Source of the DNA: Flectonema sp. DT1601
Lineage: Eukaryota > Euglenozoa > Diplonemea > Diplonemida > Diplonemidae
Assembly (NCBI GenBank): GCA_964019425.1
Contig: OZ025859.1
Location: 1-64,000 of the forward strand
Reading direction: 5' to 3'
Length of the DNA stretch: 64,000 bases
Under the pieces are notes generated by a model. That model was not told the origin of the DNA. It saw only the letters and a list, made by a program, of their open reading frames with translations, and searched no databases. Each line of letters opens with the position of its first letter. The stretch's first letter is position 1. Both the position numbers and the translations under genes were made by a program. This document shows positions 47,656-59,039 of this stretch, one piece after another.

Positions 47656-49375
47656 ATATAGACACACAAGATATTTTATACTCAAAAAATGCAATTCTGT
47701 GTCTGGGAAGTAATTTTACTCACCGCTAGTTTCAAAATTCCATATTTCCTTCACTAAAGACCCCTCTTTGTAGGCTAACAGGCCTTTGTCCTGTATGAAC
47801 CATTTTTGCTGCTTTTTAAATCATGTCGTTTATTTATCTGAAACCAGTTAAATTCCTACAACATCCAGAAACATGCAAGAAAAAGTTGTTATCTCGCGGT
47901 TCAAAGAGCTAATGACAGAAATGGGTGAGCAGCTCCAATAGGGGGAGCGAAACAGTGCTAGTGGGTCGACAAAGAGATGGGTGACATTAGCGAAACAGCT
48001 GCTTGAGTGCCTTTCAGGAGGCGATGTTGACAGCATGCTCAGGGATGTTATTGGCATATCAAGTCTGTGGAAATGTGTTGCTCCCCCTTGTGTAGGTGAG
48101 ATGATAAGTAGTTTAGAAGAGAAGGAGAGTTTTTAAAACACTTGACAGCAACGGGTGGAAGTTTTAACACTTTGCAGAAGCCGGTATTAAGATCGGAAGG
48201 AAGGCATGGGATGAGAGAAACAGTGAGGCTCAGATGCTAGGACGACCAAGAAAAACCAATGGGGAGATGGCAGAAGTTGTCGACAGCGAGCACAGGGCAG
48301 CATCGGCGGAAACCTCTATCACACTGAAGAGGCTGTCGAAGGTGCGAGACTCAACCGCCATCCAGAATGTCTTGCCAACTTTCCGGAGCATCTATGAGAG
48401 CAGCTCTCTCAGAGATAAGATTTCAATGACAACCTTTCGTAGGATGAGAAAAGAAGAATTCCGCAAACTGGCCCGCCGAACTAATGTTTGTAACTACTGC
48501 CTGGCAGGCCAGTCAATCAGGAAGAAACTGGGGAAGCTCCTTGAAAGTGCTAAAGGGAAGTCCGGTTACTCGATGAGTGTCTGGAATGTCTCTCGCTCAA
48601 GTGGTCTTATTCTCCAGTGCATGCTCAATTCTCCTGGAAGTGTACCCCAAAATATTAAACTTCAGGCTGCAGAATACATTCAGCAACTCGTAGAGATTGA
48701 TCTTCACACTGAGGAATTCCGACGCCAGAACGCGATTTAAGCTGAAAAAACACAAGACCCAGGTGACAGTCTGGTGATCACCCTAGACTACAAGGAAAAG
48801 GGTACATTGCCACAGGTTCCGCAGGAAGGCAACAGCCATTTCTACGAGCAGGGGAAATACAGTTGCTTGGGGAAAAGGGACACAGATACCCAAAAGGAAA
48901 AGAACGCAGCGTCAGTGTAAGGGGTGCGGTGGGGTTGACCACGACTTGCGCAACTGCCCTAGATCAGAATTTGAAAGCAGCACCAGTAGCATCATTACCA
49001 GTAGTGACAATATGTGTACCAGTATCAGTAGTACCTGTGCTAGTAGCAGTACTTCCAGCACCCAGTGACGTGTAGCAATTAAGAACTTCAGCAAAATCAA
49101 TGATTTTTTAAAAAAGAAAGCACATCATTGTATTATCAGTACTGCCTATTAAGCACCTGGTCGAATTTAGTATCACTACCATTCTCCTTATACTACAGGT
49201 AAGCTCTTAGGGAAAATATGGAATTTTGAAACTAGCGGTGAGTAAAATTACTTCCCAGACACGGAATTGCATTTTTTGAGTATAAAATATCTTGTGAAAA
49301 GTGGTCGGATTCACACTTAGGGACCGTCAGATACCCGTGGCCCAAAATTGTACCCTACTTTTGGCACGTTCTCAT
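47656..49375. mobile_element. DNA transposon with 84-bp inverted repeats, decayed
   Basis: 47666-47749 and 49211-49295 are inverted copies of each other with two or three differences. The element sits inside a PLE: the PLE sequence CTAGCAT|ATATTTGC is separated into 47655 and 49376. The right end extends about 80 bp past the inverted repeat, so the left end is shortened. The inside carries pieces of a transposase on + (see next entry). A 3-bp ATA repeat at both edges may be the target duplication. Confidence 0.8.
47850..49068 (+). pseudogene. transposase remnant with C-terminal zinc knuckle
   Basis: Three readable pieces: an N-terminal part near 47875-48130 broken by a stop at about 47938; the main open piece 48234-48740 (168 codons, helical, with VCNYCLAGQSIRKKLGKL); and a C-terminal piece with CKGC-x4-H-x4-C (48916-48957) and a long serine/threonine tail ending at 49068. 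Between the last two, VITLDYKEKGTL (about 48777-48810) looks like the first Asp block of a DDE core, and the rest of that core is missing. The family is not identified. The element cannot move by itself. Confidence 0.55.
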
Positions 49376-50394
49376 ATATTTGCTTTTGATCAGCGTTCTA
49401 TCTCTTCTACATCTGTTCGTTTTATTACGAGTGCGAGTTCTCCTTCATCGGAGCTGTAGTCGTCTTTCTTGCGCTTTTCCTTAGTGTTGGTGAGGAGTAG
49501 AATTCCTTCATTTGAGGGTGCCATGGTACAGTCGTTATCATTATTATCCTGCAGAGTTTTTCTTAAAATCATGTGAAAACAATATTCTGGGCGTTTAAAA
49601 TGTCTGTCAAAATGGTCGAATGATAATCGTCGATCTGTCGCTCCTTTGAGAATGTCTCTAACAATAATGGAATCAAAGGAGACAAGGGCCACTATGTAGT
49701 GTGACATTCTAGCACCAGCTTTGTTTAAAATGAATGCGGCGGCTATTGTTGGGTAGTCCATAGAACTGGGATCTACGTACTGGTGAATTTCCCTCTACCC
49801 CCAGCACGGTTAAAGAGAACCAGCCATCCGGTCGGGGATGGTTTTTGCTCGTTGCTGCCAGGTTCTACTTTTTGATGTTCTTCGTAGAATGTTTGTTGGA
49901 GTTCTTGCAAATAGCTGAAATTGATTCGGTCAAGATAAAGATGATCTGCAACAAAATTCAGCGATGCCCATCCACACTCACCTCCAATTAGACCTTTGAT
50001 GTGATTGTATTGGGAATCGTTTGTCTAAGGTGTGAAGTGTGGAACTTTTATGATTAATGGTGTCTTTTTCGTCGCTTACAGGGATACCATGATTAAACTT
50101 TTCGGAAGTAATATTTAGTCGTCTTCGAATTGCAGCTGCAACACTGCCATCGTCAATCTATAAGTTGATAAAGTTGTGACAAGCTACTGCGAGGTTCTTA
50201 AACTTGTATCCTCGGTTGAGTAGTCTGTATGTTACGAATTCGAGCTCTTGCAGAAGATCTGTCTGATTATTACAGATTCTGAGTGCTCGTAGGAGCATGG
50301 TGGTGAAGATACTAGTACCCATTGATTCTTGAGCAGCCGAGTGCTGGTGAGTGAATCTTGTTGGTATTATGCGCCATCCACGCGCTTTGTCATA
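49376..50394 (-). mobile_element. PLE type A, C-terminal coding part (second part of split copy)
   Basis: Nearly identical to 20878-21925 of the type A element: the last third of the RT ORF, including the peptidase-like region. It is broken in a few places and ends abruptly at about 50394, where an inverted fragment of repeat R begins. Confidence 0.85.
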
Positions 50395-50495
50395 CAGCAA
50401 TTCGCCTCGTCTTTGACGTCGGCATTTTAGAACAAGTCTTTGAAAAATCTCAAAAAGTGTGGACCGTGTGGTACCTGAGGGGGTTAACTGTTCGA
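50395..50495 (-). repeat. fragment of repeat R, inverted
   Basis: CTCAAAAAGTGTGGACCGTG and the following bases match the reverse complement of about 7060-7105 (GGTACCACACGGTCCACACT). Confidence 0.75.
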
Positions 50496-50670
50496 GTTTG
50501 TACGTAAAATACAAATGTATTGTATCATAAAACAACATAACGATAATTTAACATTAGTTCTGAGATACAGTTGACTAAAGGTAATGTTAGTGTAGGGTAG
50601 CGGTGAGTGGATGAAACAGGTCAACCGAGCGATAGCGCACACCCTTGAGGTGGTGCAAGCCCGCAAGAGT

Positions 50671-50776
50671 ATCTGCCCTATCAGCTTTTGACGGTAGTGT
50701 AGTGGACTACCGTGGCTGTAACGGGTAACGGGGAATTAGTGTTCGATTCCGGAGAGGGAGCCTGAGAAACGGCTAC
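50671..50776 (+). pseudogene. 18S rRNA fragment (106 nt)
   Basis: Starts at ATCTGCCCTATCAG and runs through GGTAGTGTAGTGGACTACCG, TGTAACGGGTAACGGGGAAT, GATTCCGGAGAGGGAGCCTG to AGAAACGGCTAC. This is the 5' domain of a eukaryotic SSU rRNA and is very well kept. The sequence before and after is unrelated. It must be a recently captured fragment, not a gene. Confidence 0.92.
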
Positions 50777-50891
50777 AACAAATTTAGCTGAGGCAGCGAA
50801 GAGGAATAGTAACTTCAAGTGCTTTTGCATTCTGAAGATTGCAATGGATGATATTTAAATCTGTCAGTGAGTATCAAGCCCAAGTAGGTAT

Positions 50892-51069
50892 ACACTCTGC
50901 GATTGACGTAAATTCTTTACATTATAATCAATGTTTCTAACTTAGCTGCATACACATCTCTTTTTCCGTGTTGTCATTCAGTGCAGTACGGAATCGAGTT
51001 ATTCAATTTTGAATTAATCGTGAGCCCTGGGAAACCAAAACCAGGGTATAATGTAATACGGCAGAGTGT
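50892..51069. mobile_element. 178-bp MITE, copy 2
   Basis: Same length and ends (ACACTCTGC / GCAGAGTGT) as 34450-34627. A TA dinucleotide flanks both sides if the element is taken to start at CACTCTGC, compatible with a Tc1/mariner-type origin; this is not decisive. Confidence 0.75.
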
Positions 51070-52117
51070 AGGTTTCACCTACAAATTACTTGCTTAAAAT
51101 CAACAAAATCTTGAGAAAACAAGGGGTGTGTGTTATGAGGGCTCACAAAAATTACAAGTAATTCCGTGCATTGAGCAATCCATAACCAGGGTTTCCCTCT
51201 GAGTTGAGTGGGAGATTGGGAACCCAATTTATGTTTTTATCGACCCATCTTGAACCTTAATAATAAGCTCCACTAGAACCGGCCTGTTAATTCCCGCTAC
51301 TGGCCTTCTCTTGAGCATCCCATGTGCTCAGCTTTCGGAGTTCGGCTCGAAGCTGTGCTCTTTCTGTACAAGATAGACAGAGGACCAATCCTTGGATACA
51401 GATGGCAGATTAGTATTAGAGCTTGCTGTATAGAGATCCTCTCCAGTGGGGACGGAGTGGTACGTTCAGCACCTGTAGCGCCTCTTGCTGTGCTTGCTTT
51501 TGCCAATCTGAAGAGGGTCGGTGGTCCTGCGTTGATGTGGTAGCCTTTGGAATATGTTGTACGTCATCAGTAGGGCAGCCCTCACGTCATTAGCTCCGTC
51601 AGTTGACCAAGAACTATAACCACACCCTGATTAACCTCCCCATCCTTTGAGGGGTGCGGGACCCAACGGCAACAGTTGTAAACCTCATCCCACGAACACG
51701 ACGGGCATTAGAGGAAGTATCATATTGCAGCGATGTGACCGGGAGTGAGGAGGAAGCTGCTACTCCAAGAAGTCAGGTCACTGACAGATCACCTGCGAAT
51801 CCATCAACAAGTCGGACTGTCCTTCGAGATAAAGTTGGCGACCCGTTTCCCTTCTACCTGTGCACTTGTGGCAGCTTCAACTGTCACTCATTCAGGACTT
51901 TGTCGGATCTCTCTACGCTGATCCCTTCTTGCCGCAATATCTGCAGTGTAGTTACGACTCCAAGACTCCAGGAGTATATCCTCTTCGTTTGGGTACAGTT
52001 GCAAGCGGGTGTGTCTTCCGTACTTCTTCGTATGCCGCATGTACTATAGTGTCTCGTATGCCCTGCTGGTGAGTATGGTTGGGTCTCCTGAAGTGATGCC
52101 TTGAACGGCTTTTTGGA
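51070..52117. other. unassigned repeat-like DNA
   Basis: GC-richer than its surroundings. Open frames at 51654-52049 and 51860-52072 (+) include a Cys/His-containing stretch (LCTCGSFNCHSF), which might be the start of a lost transposase, since the following 700 bp are repeat R. No firm assignment. Confidence 0.35.
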
Positions 52118-52817
52118 TGGGGCATGTTGCCCTATGTCGCTGCCGCTATCTATGGCACTGCTATTTGACGCACTACAGCTGTCTTCAGGCTTATCCCTGT
52201 TTGGGGTACAGACGTGGCGCTTTGTCTATTCTGTGAGTCTTCTGTGATCACGATTCAGATACTGGACGTTTCTGGACCCCTTTCTCACGCGTATCTTACT
52301 TCTGACTGTCCAAGTGCTGTTGAGTGACTTCAGGGATGCTTCGGGAGGTGTTCTCACACTCTGGGATCAATGATCTCCCCCGCAGAATGACTTTGCGAGC
52401 TGCCCTGCAGAACGTCATTTTCCGTGCGTTATCCTGCCCGTGAGCCTCGTGGACTCAAGCATGGCCGCGCGAGTGCTGCTCTTTTTCATGGCGTGTTCTT
52501 GAGGTGGAAACTGATACGGAAATGGTATATTAGCACACTGCGTGCACAGGGACACGCCAAGGTCACTTCTTCTCATTGTAAAAAAAAATTATTCGAAGGT
52601 GCATTTCACAAACCTCAAAATTAGACCCCCCAGGTACTACAGGGTCCACACTTTTTGAGTTTTTTCATTCCTTTGCCAAAATCAGCCAAATCGAGGTTTT
52701 TTCGGCCCCGAAATCACTTTTGGGGTTCTGATGGGGTCCTGGGTATTTTTTGCCGCCAGGAAGGTTATATTTACCAAAATTCGGAAAAAGTACTTTATCG
52801 ACAGCTTGTACCCCTAT
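52118..52817. repeat. dispersed repeat R, copy B
   Basis: Same orientation and extent as 6546-7265. Here it is not next to a satellite, so the satellite is not part of the repeat. Confidence 0.85.
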
Positions 52818-53301
52818 TTCACAAATAGAACACCAAAACTACTCAGTGTGGGATCAACAAGGGCTGGTGGATAGAGAGAATGTATTCTTTTGGTACAAGG
52901 CACACACAACGATGACCAAAACAAGTTGCGTTCTTCGCAAATAAAAGAAATCAAAGAATGATCAAAACAAAATCAAAAAAAGAAAAAAGAAACTGTTCAC
53001 CTGATGCGTCATACAAATGCGCATCAGTAAAAGTGCGTGAACAGTTTTTTGAGGGGGGGTAACTTGATTTTGAAGGGGTTTGCGGGTTTGAGGGGGTAAT
53101 TTGATACTGTATTTTCAAGCTCAATAGGAACAACAATTTCTCCGACATTGATGTCGTGTACACCACTGGGACACACCTGTTGTTTTGTGACAATTGGAGA
53201 ATTTGCTACCTTTTGATACGACTTTGGTAAGAATTCCCAACGACTTTAAACTTGCTCTGATAAGCGAAGAATTCCATCATCTGCTTTCCCTGTTTCTTGT
53301 A
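52818..53301. other. intergenic with a nested hairpin and a satellite echo
   Basis: 52990-53048 is a strong two-helix hairpin ending in T6. 53078-53091 carries GGTTTGCGGGTTTG, two satellite units inside a block related to 19325-19400. No gene seen. Confidence 0.5.
52990..53048 (+). other. nested stem-loop followed by T-run
   Basis: Outer pairing AAACTGTTCAC with GTGAACAGTTT (11 bp) encloses CTGATGCG with CGCATCAG (8 bp), leaving an 11-nt loop and a 9-nt bulge, followed by T6. It looks like a structured small RNA end or Pol III stop; no promoter boxes were identified. Confidence 0.45.
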
Positions 53302-53966
53302 TCAGAACGCTGACAGCCCCTCAATCCCAGGTTCCTTGTCATGGTGCGAGAAGACGAACCCGCCATCACTGAGGTGACTAATCACATCAGCCACGATGTC
53401 GTTCAGAAAAACATTATCGTCCGTATCCCCGAGGTATTTGACAAGACCACGTGGAAGCAAATTCGTTCTGGTCCTTGAGAATCCCTCACTGATTTGACCT
53501 GCATTGAAGTTATCCACTCCAACCTCTCCATTGTTGTTGGTTTTAACTAATGCAACCCTTGTCTCGCCGCTTCTTGATACAGCAAAACCTTTTCCAACAG
53601 CTTCAGGGAATCCTTGGTCACCTGAAGGCCTGAATACACTACGGGGGTTGATGGGTGATGACAGCACCGAATAGATATTGAATTGGAGCAGGTGGTTTGA
53701 CTCTAATTGATGCATATGTACTGAGAAGGAGAATCTGATGTTTACCAGGAATATGAGACCATCTTTTTGAAGGGGAATTAACAGGAGTTATATCTTCGGA
53801 ACTTAACTTTTGGATCTGTCAACTCTGCGCACAAAGTAGCACTGAAAGCAACTACACCCTGGATATACTGTGAGGTGAATGGCACGATTGGATTAGGCAA
53901 CGGCATATTTGTAGGTAACGGTCGAGTTGTATTTTTTCTTTTTTTTTTTTTCGATTTCCTTTTCAT
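53302..53966 (-). CDS. unrecognised gene pieces downstream of the effector-like gene
   Basis: Two open pieces: 53778-53966 (starts MKRKSKKKKRK, a nuclear-signal-like basic run, then a Pro-rich stretch) and 53302-53715 (GFPEAVGKGFAVSRSGETRVALVKTNNNGEV...VFLNDIVADVISHLSDGG). Between them a third frame is open (EDITPVNSPSKRW...). They may be exons of one gene or a decayed one; no intron fits cleanly. The tandem duplicates at 56334-56818 and 59186-59419 have the same text but are cut at the duplication joint after VDNFN. The left copy is therefore the ancestral arrangement. Confidence 0.35.
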
Positions 53967-53982
53967 CGCAGCCGCTTAACAA

Positions 53983-56187
53983 CTACAAAACTCTACATAA
54001 CCTACGAACCATGAAAGCCCGGTGCCTGAGCAGCGTGTTCGTTGGGAGGCCTCCGGTATGTGCAGTCCAAAATGGAGCAAACGGGCCGAAATAACTCTTG
54101 TAGTTTCCACTATGCACCACACCATATGTTGCCTCAGGGTTGCATGCTGTCAGAGTTTCTTTCCATGTTGCTGGAAGTTTCTTGTTTGTAATAATCAGGT
54201 GGACATCACGTGGAGAAACTGATGCAGGTGTGTTCTTTTTGAGCTCCGCTGTAGAAAGGGTTTCGACAGGCCCAGCACTTTTCTGGAGTTTGCATGACAC
54301 GCTCAATGTTTGATCTTCGCCAAGCCTGTAGAATACATCAGCTGACTGGGCACCCTTCCCGTTGACAACACACATGTTCGTGGTCAATGAACCTACGTAC
54401 CGCCGACCCGTATTGATGCTCCAGTTCCCATTCTCACCCCCGATTAATCCAGCTTTTGCATTGCTTGCTGAGGTAATTTTCTTGGAACTCTCAACAACTT
54501 CTAGTGGGGTGTTGGTGTACTTCATATCTCCGTTACTGACCCAGTCAACCCCGTAGTGCATATCATTGAGGCATGTTTCCCCCGCTGGTAGTACATGTGA
54601 ACGGATCGCGAGATGCTGTGCCACGAACTTTTTAAAGGCCTGGTTTTCCACTGAGGCTGTCCAGTCCCAGTCTTTGAGGGTGGAGGATTGAAGGATTGAT
54701 TGAAGAGCCAGCCATAGGGGTGCTATCTCCAAACGCCGGTCGTTAAGAGTCATCAGTCCATAGGAAACTTCTGAATCAAGATCCCGCTCTTCTTCTTCTG
54801 ACAATTTCTTGAAGCACATGCTGAGCAGGTGTGGGACTGTGATCTCTGCACGACTCATGCGGTACCTTACAGAAAGCTTGTCGCAAGCAAACAGACACAG
54901 GTCCTTGAAGGAACAATGGAACTTCTCAACTTCAGCAACCGCCTCGATAGCGCGTGGATGTCCAAGTGTTAAGGACATCACCGTCTCTGCATCCTGGTTG
55001 ATCCCTTCAGGCATTCTGCGCAGTCTGGGAGGGTGCATTAGAACTCCACTAACCGTGGCTGAATTCTTCATTGCTTCGCGGACTGGCCCTGAGACTGTCG
55101 CACTTACCACAGGGAACAGGTTGTACTCGTCTGACAGCATCGCACTTGATAGCGTGTGGAGAACTGTCTGCATCCGACTTTTCGGGTATGCATCTACTTC
55201 CTGATCAATGTTGTGGATACCATCAACAAGCAACAAGATGAGTGGGTTGTTGCCTGCAGTCTTATGGATTTCGCTTGCTACGTCATGTACGCTTGCTTTC
55301 CAACTGGTGATGAATCCATCGAAATTGAGTCCACTTCTTGCTGCCTCACCGTAGAGCTGCCACAACATGCGCACCCCTACTGAAGTCCCTGCGTCCTCTT
55401 CCAATTCATCTTCTCTCACTGCTGTACCACCTTCATAGGAAACGTTCACTACAATAAGCCGGTGCTCTTCGAAGTACTCCGGGAAAAACTCCTTGAGTAA
55501 CCGGGGTAACTCCGTCAGAGTGCGGCTCTTTCCAGTGCCCATCCCACCTGCCACGGTTAGAAGAGAGATCAGCTGTTTTCCACCCTTGCTGGATGGCAGC
55601 GCTATGAATTTTTCGAAACAATACTTAAGTTTTTTCATGTCCTCCGCTGCATACTGATATTCCCAGTTCCTACCGATGTCATATGGTGAGAGCAGACCGT
55701 GCACCTTGCTATTCAGATCCTCTGAAAAAAGAGGAGTTGGTTGTTTGGTTTTCTGTGTTGGTGTTTCATGTAGAAGGTCGAGGGAAATGTATGTCAAAAA
55801 ACATTCGATTCTCACCTATTACAAGCTCGACTGTAGGAGGACAATCTGTTGGCTGTCGGTGACCAATACAAATAAAAGCTCAGACCTGTACAGACAGGTT
55901 TTCCCCGAAATGTGTTACAAACAAAAAATAAAAAATTATACCTCTTTCAGCAACTTGCCAATCAATATGATCCTTTCCATTTCCAGTTCTTGTAATTCCG
56001 TTGTTAGTTTAATGTATTTCTTGTCAGCAACTTTTTGTTCAGGTGATAGTTTTTCTTTTTTTTTTTTTTGTATCTTAATTGTGTCGATGTCGATCTGGTA
56101 GATTAGTTTTTCCATCTCTGTAATCTCCGCTGAAACCTTCCCCAGCTGCTTCCACACAACCTGTTCAGCAGTTGACTTCGACGTCAT
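53983..56187 (-). CDS. Crinkler/RHS-like P-loop NTPase with C-terminal nuclease-like domain, copy 1
   Basis: The main exon 53983-55815 gives 610 codons. An upstream exon 55942-56187 (82 codons, ATG at 56187) encodes a Lys/Glu coiled coil, joined by a 126-nt intron (GTATAA...TAATAG) that keeps the frame; the acceptor is not certain. Numbering from the main exon: Walker A GGMGTGKS at 90-97; Walker B-like LILLLVDGIHNID at 192-204; a sensor-like VVSATVSG near 236; then a second part with E390 (ENQAFKKFVAQHL), D493 (SADVFYRLGE) and CK508-509 (SVSCKL), the spacing of a PD-(D/E)XK nuclease with an atypical S/C before the Lys. This order (NTPase plus restriction-type nuclease) is the hallmark of Crinkler/RHS effector and transposon-derived proteins. 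It is intact. Target unknown; the protein probably acts in nuclei. Confidence 0.65.
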
Positions 56188-56629
56188 TGTTTCGTGTGGC
56201 TTGTGTCTGTGGGGAAATCGGCGTGAGAGAGTGGATCGCTTCGATCTTCTTATTTTCGCTCTCTTTTGATCTTATCGCCTCGCAAAAAGGAAGGGTTGTT
56301 AGTGTTGTTCCTGCGGAAGTAAAAAAAATAAACTCAAGAACAACAAACGTGCGAATTGAAGTTATCCACTCCAACCTCTCCATTGTTGTTGGTTTTAACT
56401 AATGCAACCCTTGTCTCGCCGCTTCTTGATACAGCAAAACCTTTTCCAACAGCTTCAGGGAATCCTTGGTCACCTGAAGGCCTGAATACACCACGGGGGT
56501 TGATGGGTGATGACAGCACCGAATAGATATTGAATTGGAGCAGGTGGTTTGACTCTAATTGATGCATATGTACTGAGAAGGAGAATCTGATGTTTACCAG
56601 GAATATGAGACCATCTTTTTGAAGGGGAA

Positions 56630-56818
56630 TTAACAGGAGTTATATCTTCGGAACTTAACTTTTGGATCTGTCAACTCTGCGCACAAAGTAGCACTGAAAG
56701 CAACTACACCCTGGATATACTGTGAGGTGAATGGCACGATTGGATTAGGCAACGGCATATTTGTAGGTAACGGTCGAGTTGTATTTTTTCTTTTTTTTTT
56801 TTTCGATTTCCTTTTCAT
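56630..56818 (-). CDS. basic small ORF, duplicate of 53778-53966
   Basis: Identical in sequence to its copy one unit to the left. It follows the effector-like gene by 16 bp. It may be a 3' exon of that gene or a separate small gene; not recognised. Confidence 0.25.
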   Translation of the reverse strand: MKRKSKKKKRKNTTRPLPTNMPLPNPIVPFTSQYIQGVVAFSATLCAELTDPKVKFRRYNSC

Positions 56819-56834
56819 CGCAGCCGCTTAACAA

Positions 56835-59039
56835 CTACAAAACTCTACATAACCTACGAACCATGAAAGCCCGGTGCCTGAGCAGCGTGTTCGTTGGGAG
56901 GCCTCCGGTATGTGCAGTCCAAAATGGAGCAAACGGGCCGAAATAACTCTTGTAGTTTCCACTATGCACCACACCATATGTTGCCTCAGGGTTGCATGCT
57001 GTCAGAGTTTCTTTCCATGTTGCTGGAAGTTTCTTGTTTGTAATAATCAGGTGGACATCACGTGGAGAAACTGATGCAGGTGTGTTCTTTTTGAGCTCCG
57101 CTGTAGAAAGGGTTTCGACAGGCCCAGCACTTTTCTGGAGTTTGCATGACACGCTCAATGTTTGATCTTCGCCAAGCCTGTAGAATACATCAGCTGACTG
57201 GGCACCCTTCCCGTTGACAACACACATGTTCGTGGTCAATGAACCTACGTACCGCCGACCCGTATTGATGCTCCAGTTCCCATTCTCACCCCCGATTAAT
57301 CCAGCTTTTGCATTGCTTGCTGAGGTAATTTTCTTGGAACTCTCAACAACTTCTAGTGGGGTGTTGGTGTACTTCATATCTCCGTTACTGACCCAGTCAA
57401 CCCCGTAGTGCATATCATTGAGGCATGTTTCCCCCGCTGGTAGTACATGTGAACGGATCGCGAGATGCTGTGCCACGAACTTTTTAAAGGCCTGGTTTTC
57501 CACTGAGGCTGTCCAGTCCCAGTCTTTGAGGGTGGAGGATTGAAGGATTGATTGAAGAGCCAGCCATAGGGGTGCTATCTCCAAACGCCGGTCGTTAAGA
57601 GTCATCAGTCCATAGGAAACTTCTGAATCAAGATCCCGCTCTTCTTCTTCTGACAATTTCTTGAAGCACATGCTGAGCAGGTGTGGGACTGTGATCTCTG
57701 CACGACTCATGCGGTACCTTACAGAAAGCTTGTCGCAAGCAAACAGACACAGGTCCTTGAAGGAACAATGGAACTTCTCAACTTCAGCAACCGCCTCGAT
57801 AGCGCGTGGATGTCCAAGTGTTAAGGACATCACCGTCTCTGCATCCTGGTTGATCCCTTCAGGCATTCTGCGCAGTCTGGGAGGGTGCATTAGAACTCCA
57901 CTAACCGTGGCTGAATTCTTCATTGCTTCGCGGACTGGCCCTGAGACTGTCGCACTTACCACAGGGAACAGGTTGTACTCGTCTGACAGCATCGCACTTG
58001 ATAGCGTGTGGAGAACTGTCTGCATCCGACTTTTCGGGTATGCATCTACTTCCTGATCAATGTTGTGGATACCATCAACAAGCAACAAGATGAGTGGGTT
58101 GTTGCCTGCAGTCTTATGGATTTCGCTTGCTACGTCATGTACGCTTGCTTTCCAACTGTTGATGAATCCATCGAAATTGAGTCCACTTCTTGCTGCCTCA
58201 CCGTAGAGCTGCCACAACATGCGCACCCCTACTGAAGTCTCTGCGTCCTCTTCCAATTCATCTTCTCCCACTGCTGTACCACCTTCATAGGAAACGTTCA
58301 CTACAATAAGCCGGTGCTCTTCGAAGTACTCCGGGAAAAACTCCTTGAGCAACCGGGGTAACTCCGTCAGAGTGCGGCTCTTTCCAGTGCCCATCCCACC
58401 TGCCACGGTTAGAAGAGAGATCAGCTGTTTTCCACCCTTGCTGGATGGCAGCGCTATGAATTTTTCGAAACAATACTTAAGTTTTTTCATGTCCTCCGCT
58501 GCATACTGATATTCCCAGTTCCTACCGATGTCATATGGTGAGAGCAGACCGTGCACCTTGCTATTCAGATCCTCTGAAAAAAGAGGAGTTGGTTGTTTGG
58601 TTTTCTGTGTTGGTGTTTCATGTAGAAGGTCGAGGGAAATGTATGTCAAAAAACATTCGATTCTCACCTATTACAAGCTCGACTGTAGGAGGACAATCTG
58701 TTGGCTGTCGGTGACCAATACAAATAAAAGCTCAGACCTGTAAAGACAGGTTTTCCCCGAAATGTGTTACAAACAAAAAATAAAAAATTATACCTCTTTC
58801 AGCAACTTGCCAATCAATATGATCCTTTCCATTTCCAGTTCTTGTAATCCCGTTGTTAGTTTAATGTATTTCTTGTCAGCAACTTTTTGTTCAGGTGATA
58901 GTTTTTCTTTTTTTTTTTTTTGTATCTTAATTGTGTCGATGTCGATCTGGTAGATTAGTTTTTCCATCTCTGTAATCTCCGCTGAAACCTTCCCCAGCTG
59001 CTTCCACACAACCTGTTCAGCAGTTGACTTCGACGTCAT
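56835..59039 (-). CDS. Crinkler/RHS-like P-loop NTPase with nuclease-like domain, copy 2
   Basis: Main exon 56835-58667, upstream coiled-coil exon 58794-59039. It differs from copy 1 by three residues in the main exon (R134G, G143E, T170N), all in the NTPase part between Walker A and B. In the coil exon, one Glu is replaced by Gly. All motif residues listed for copy 1 are kept. Both copies are intact, so both could be expressed. Confidence 0.65.

Noticed and set aside
53302-53715. Independent conserved gene (present three times)
   Set aside because: Its repetition is only due to the 2852-bp tandem duplication, which cuts two of the copies; copy number is no evidence of function.
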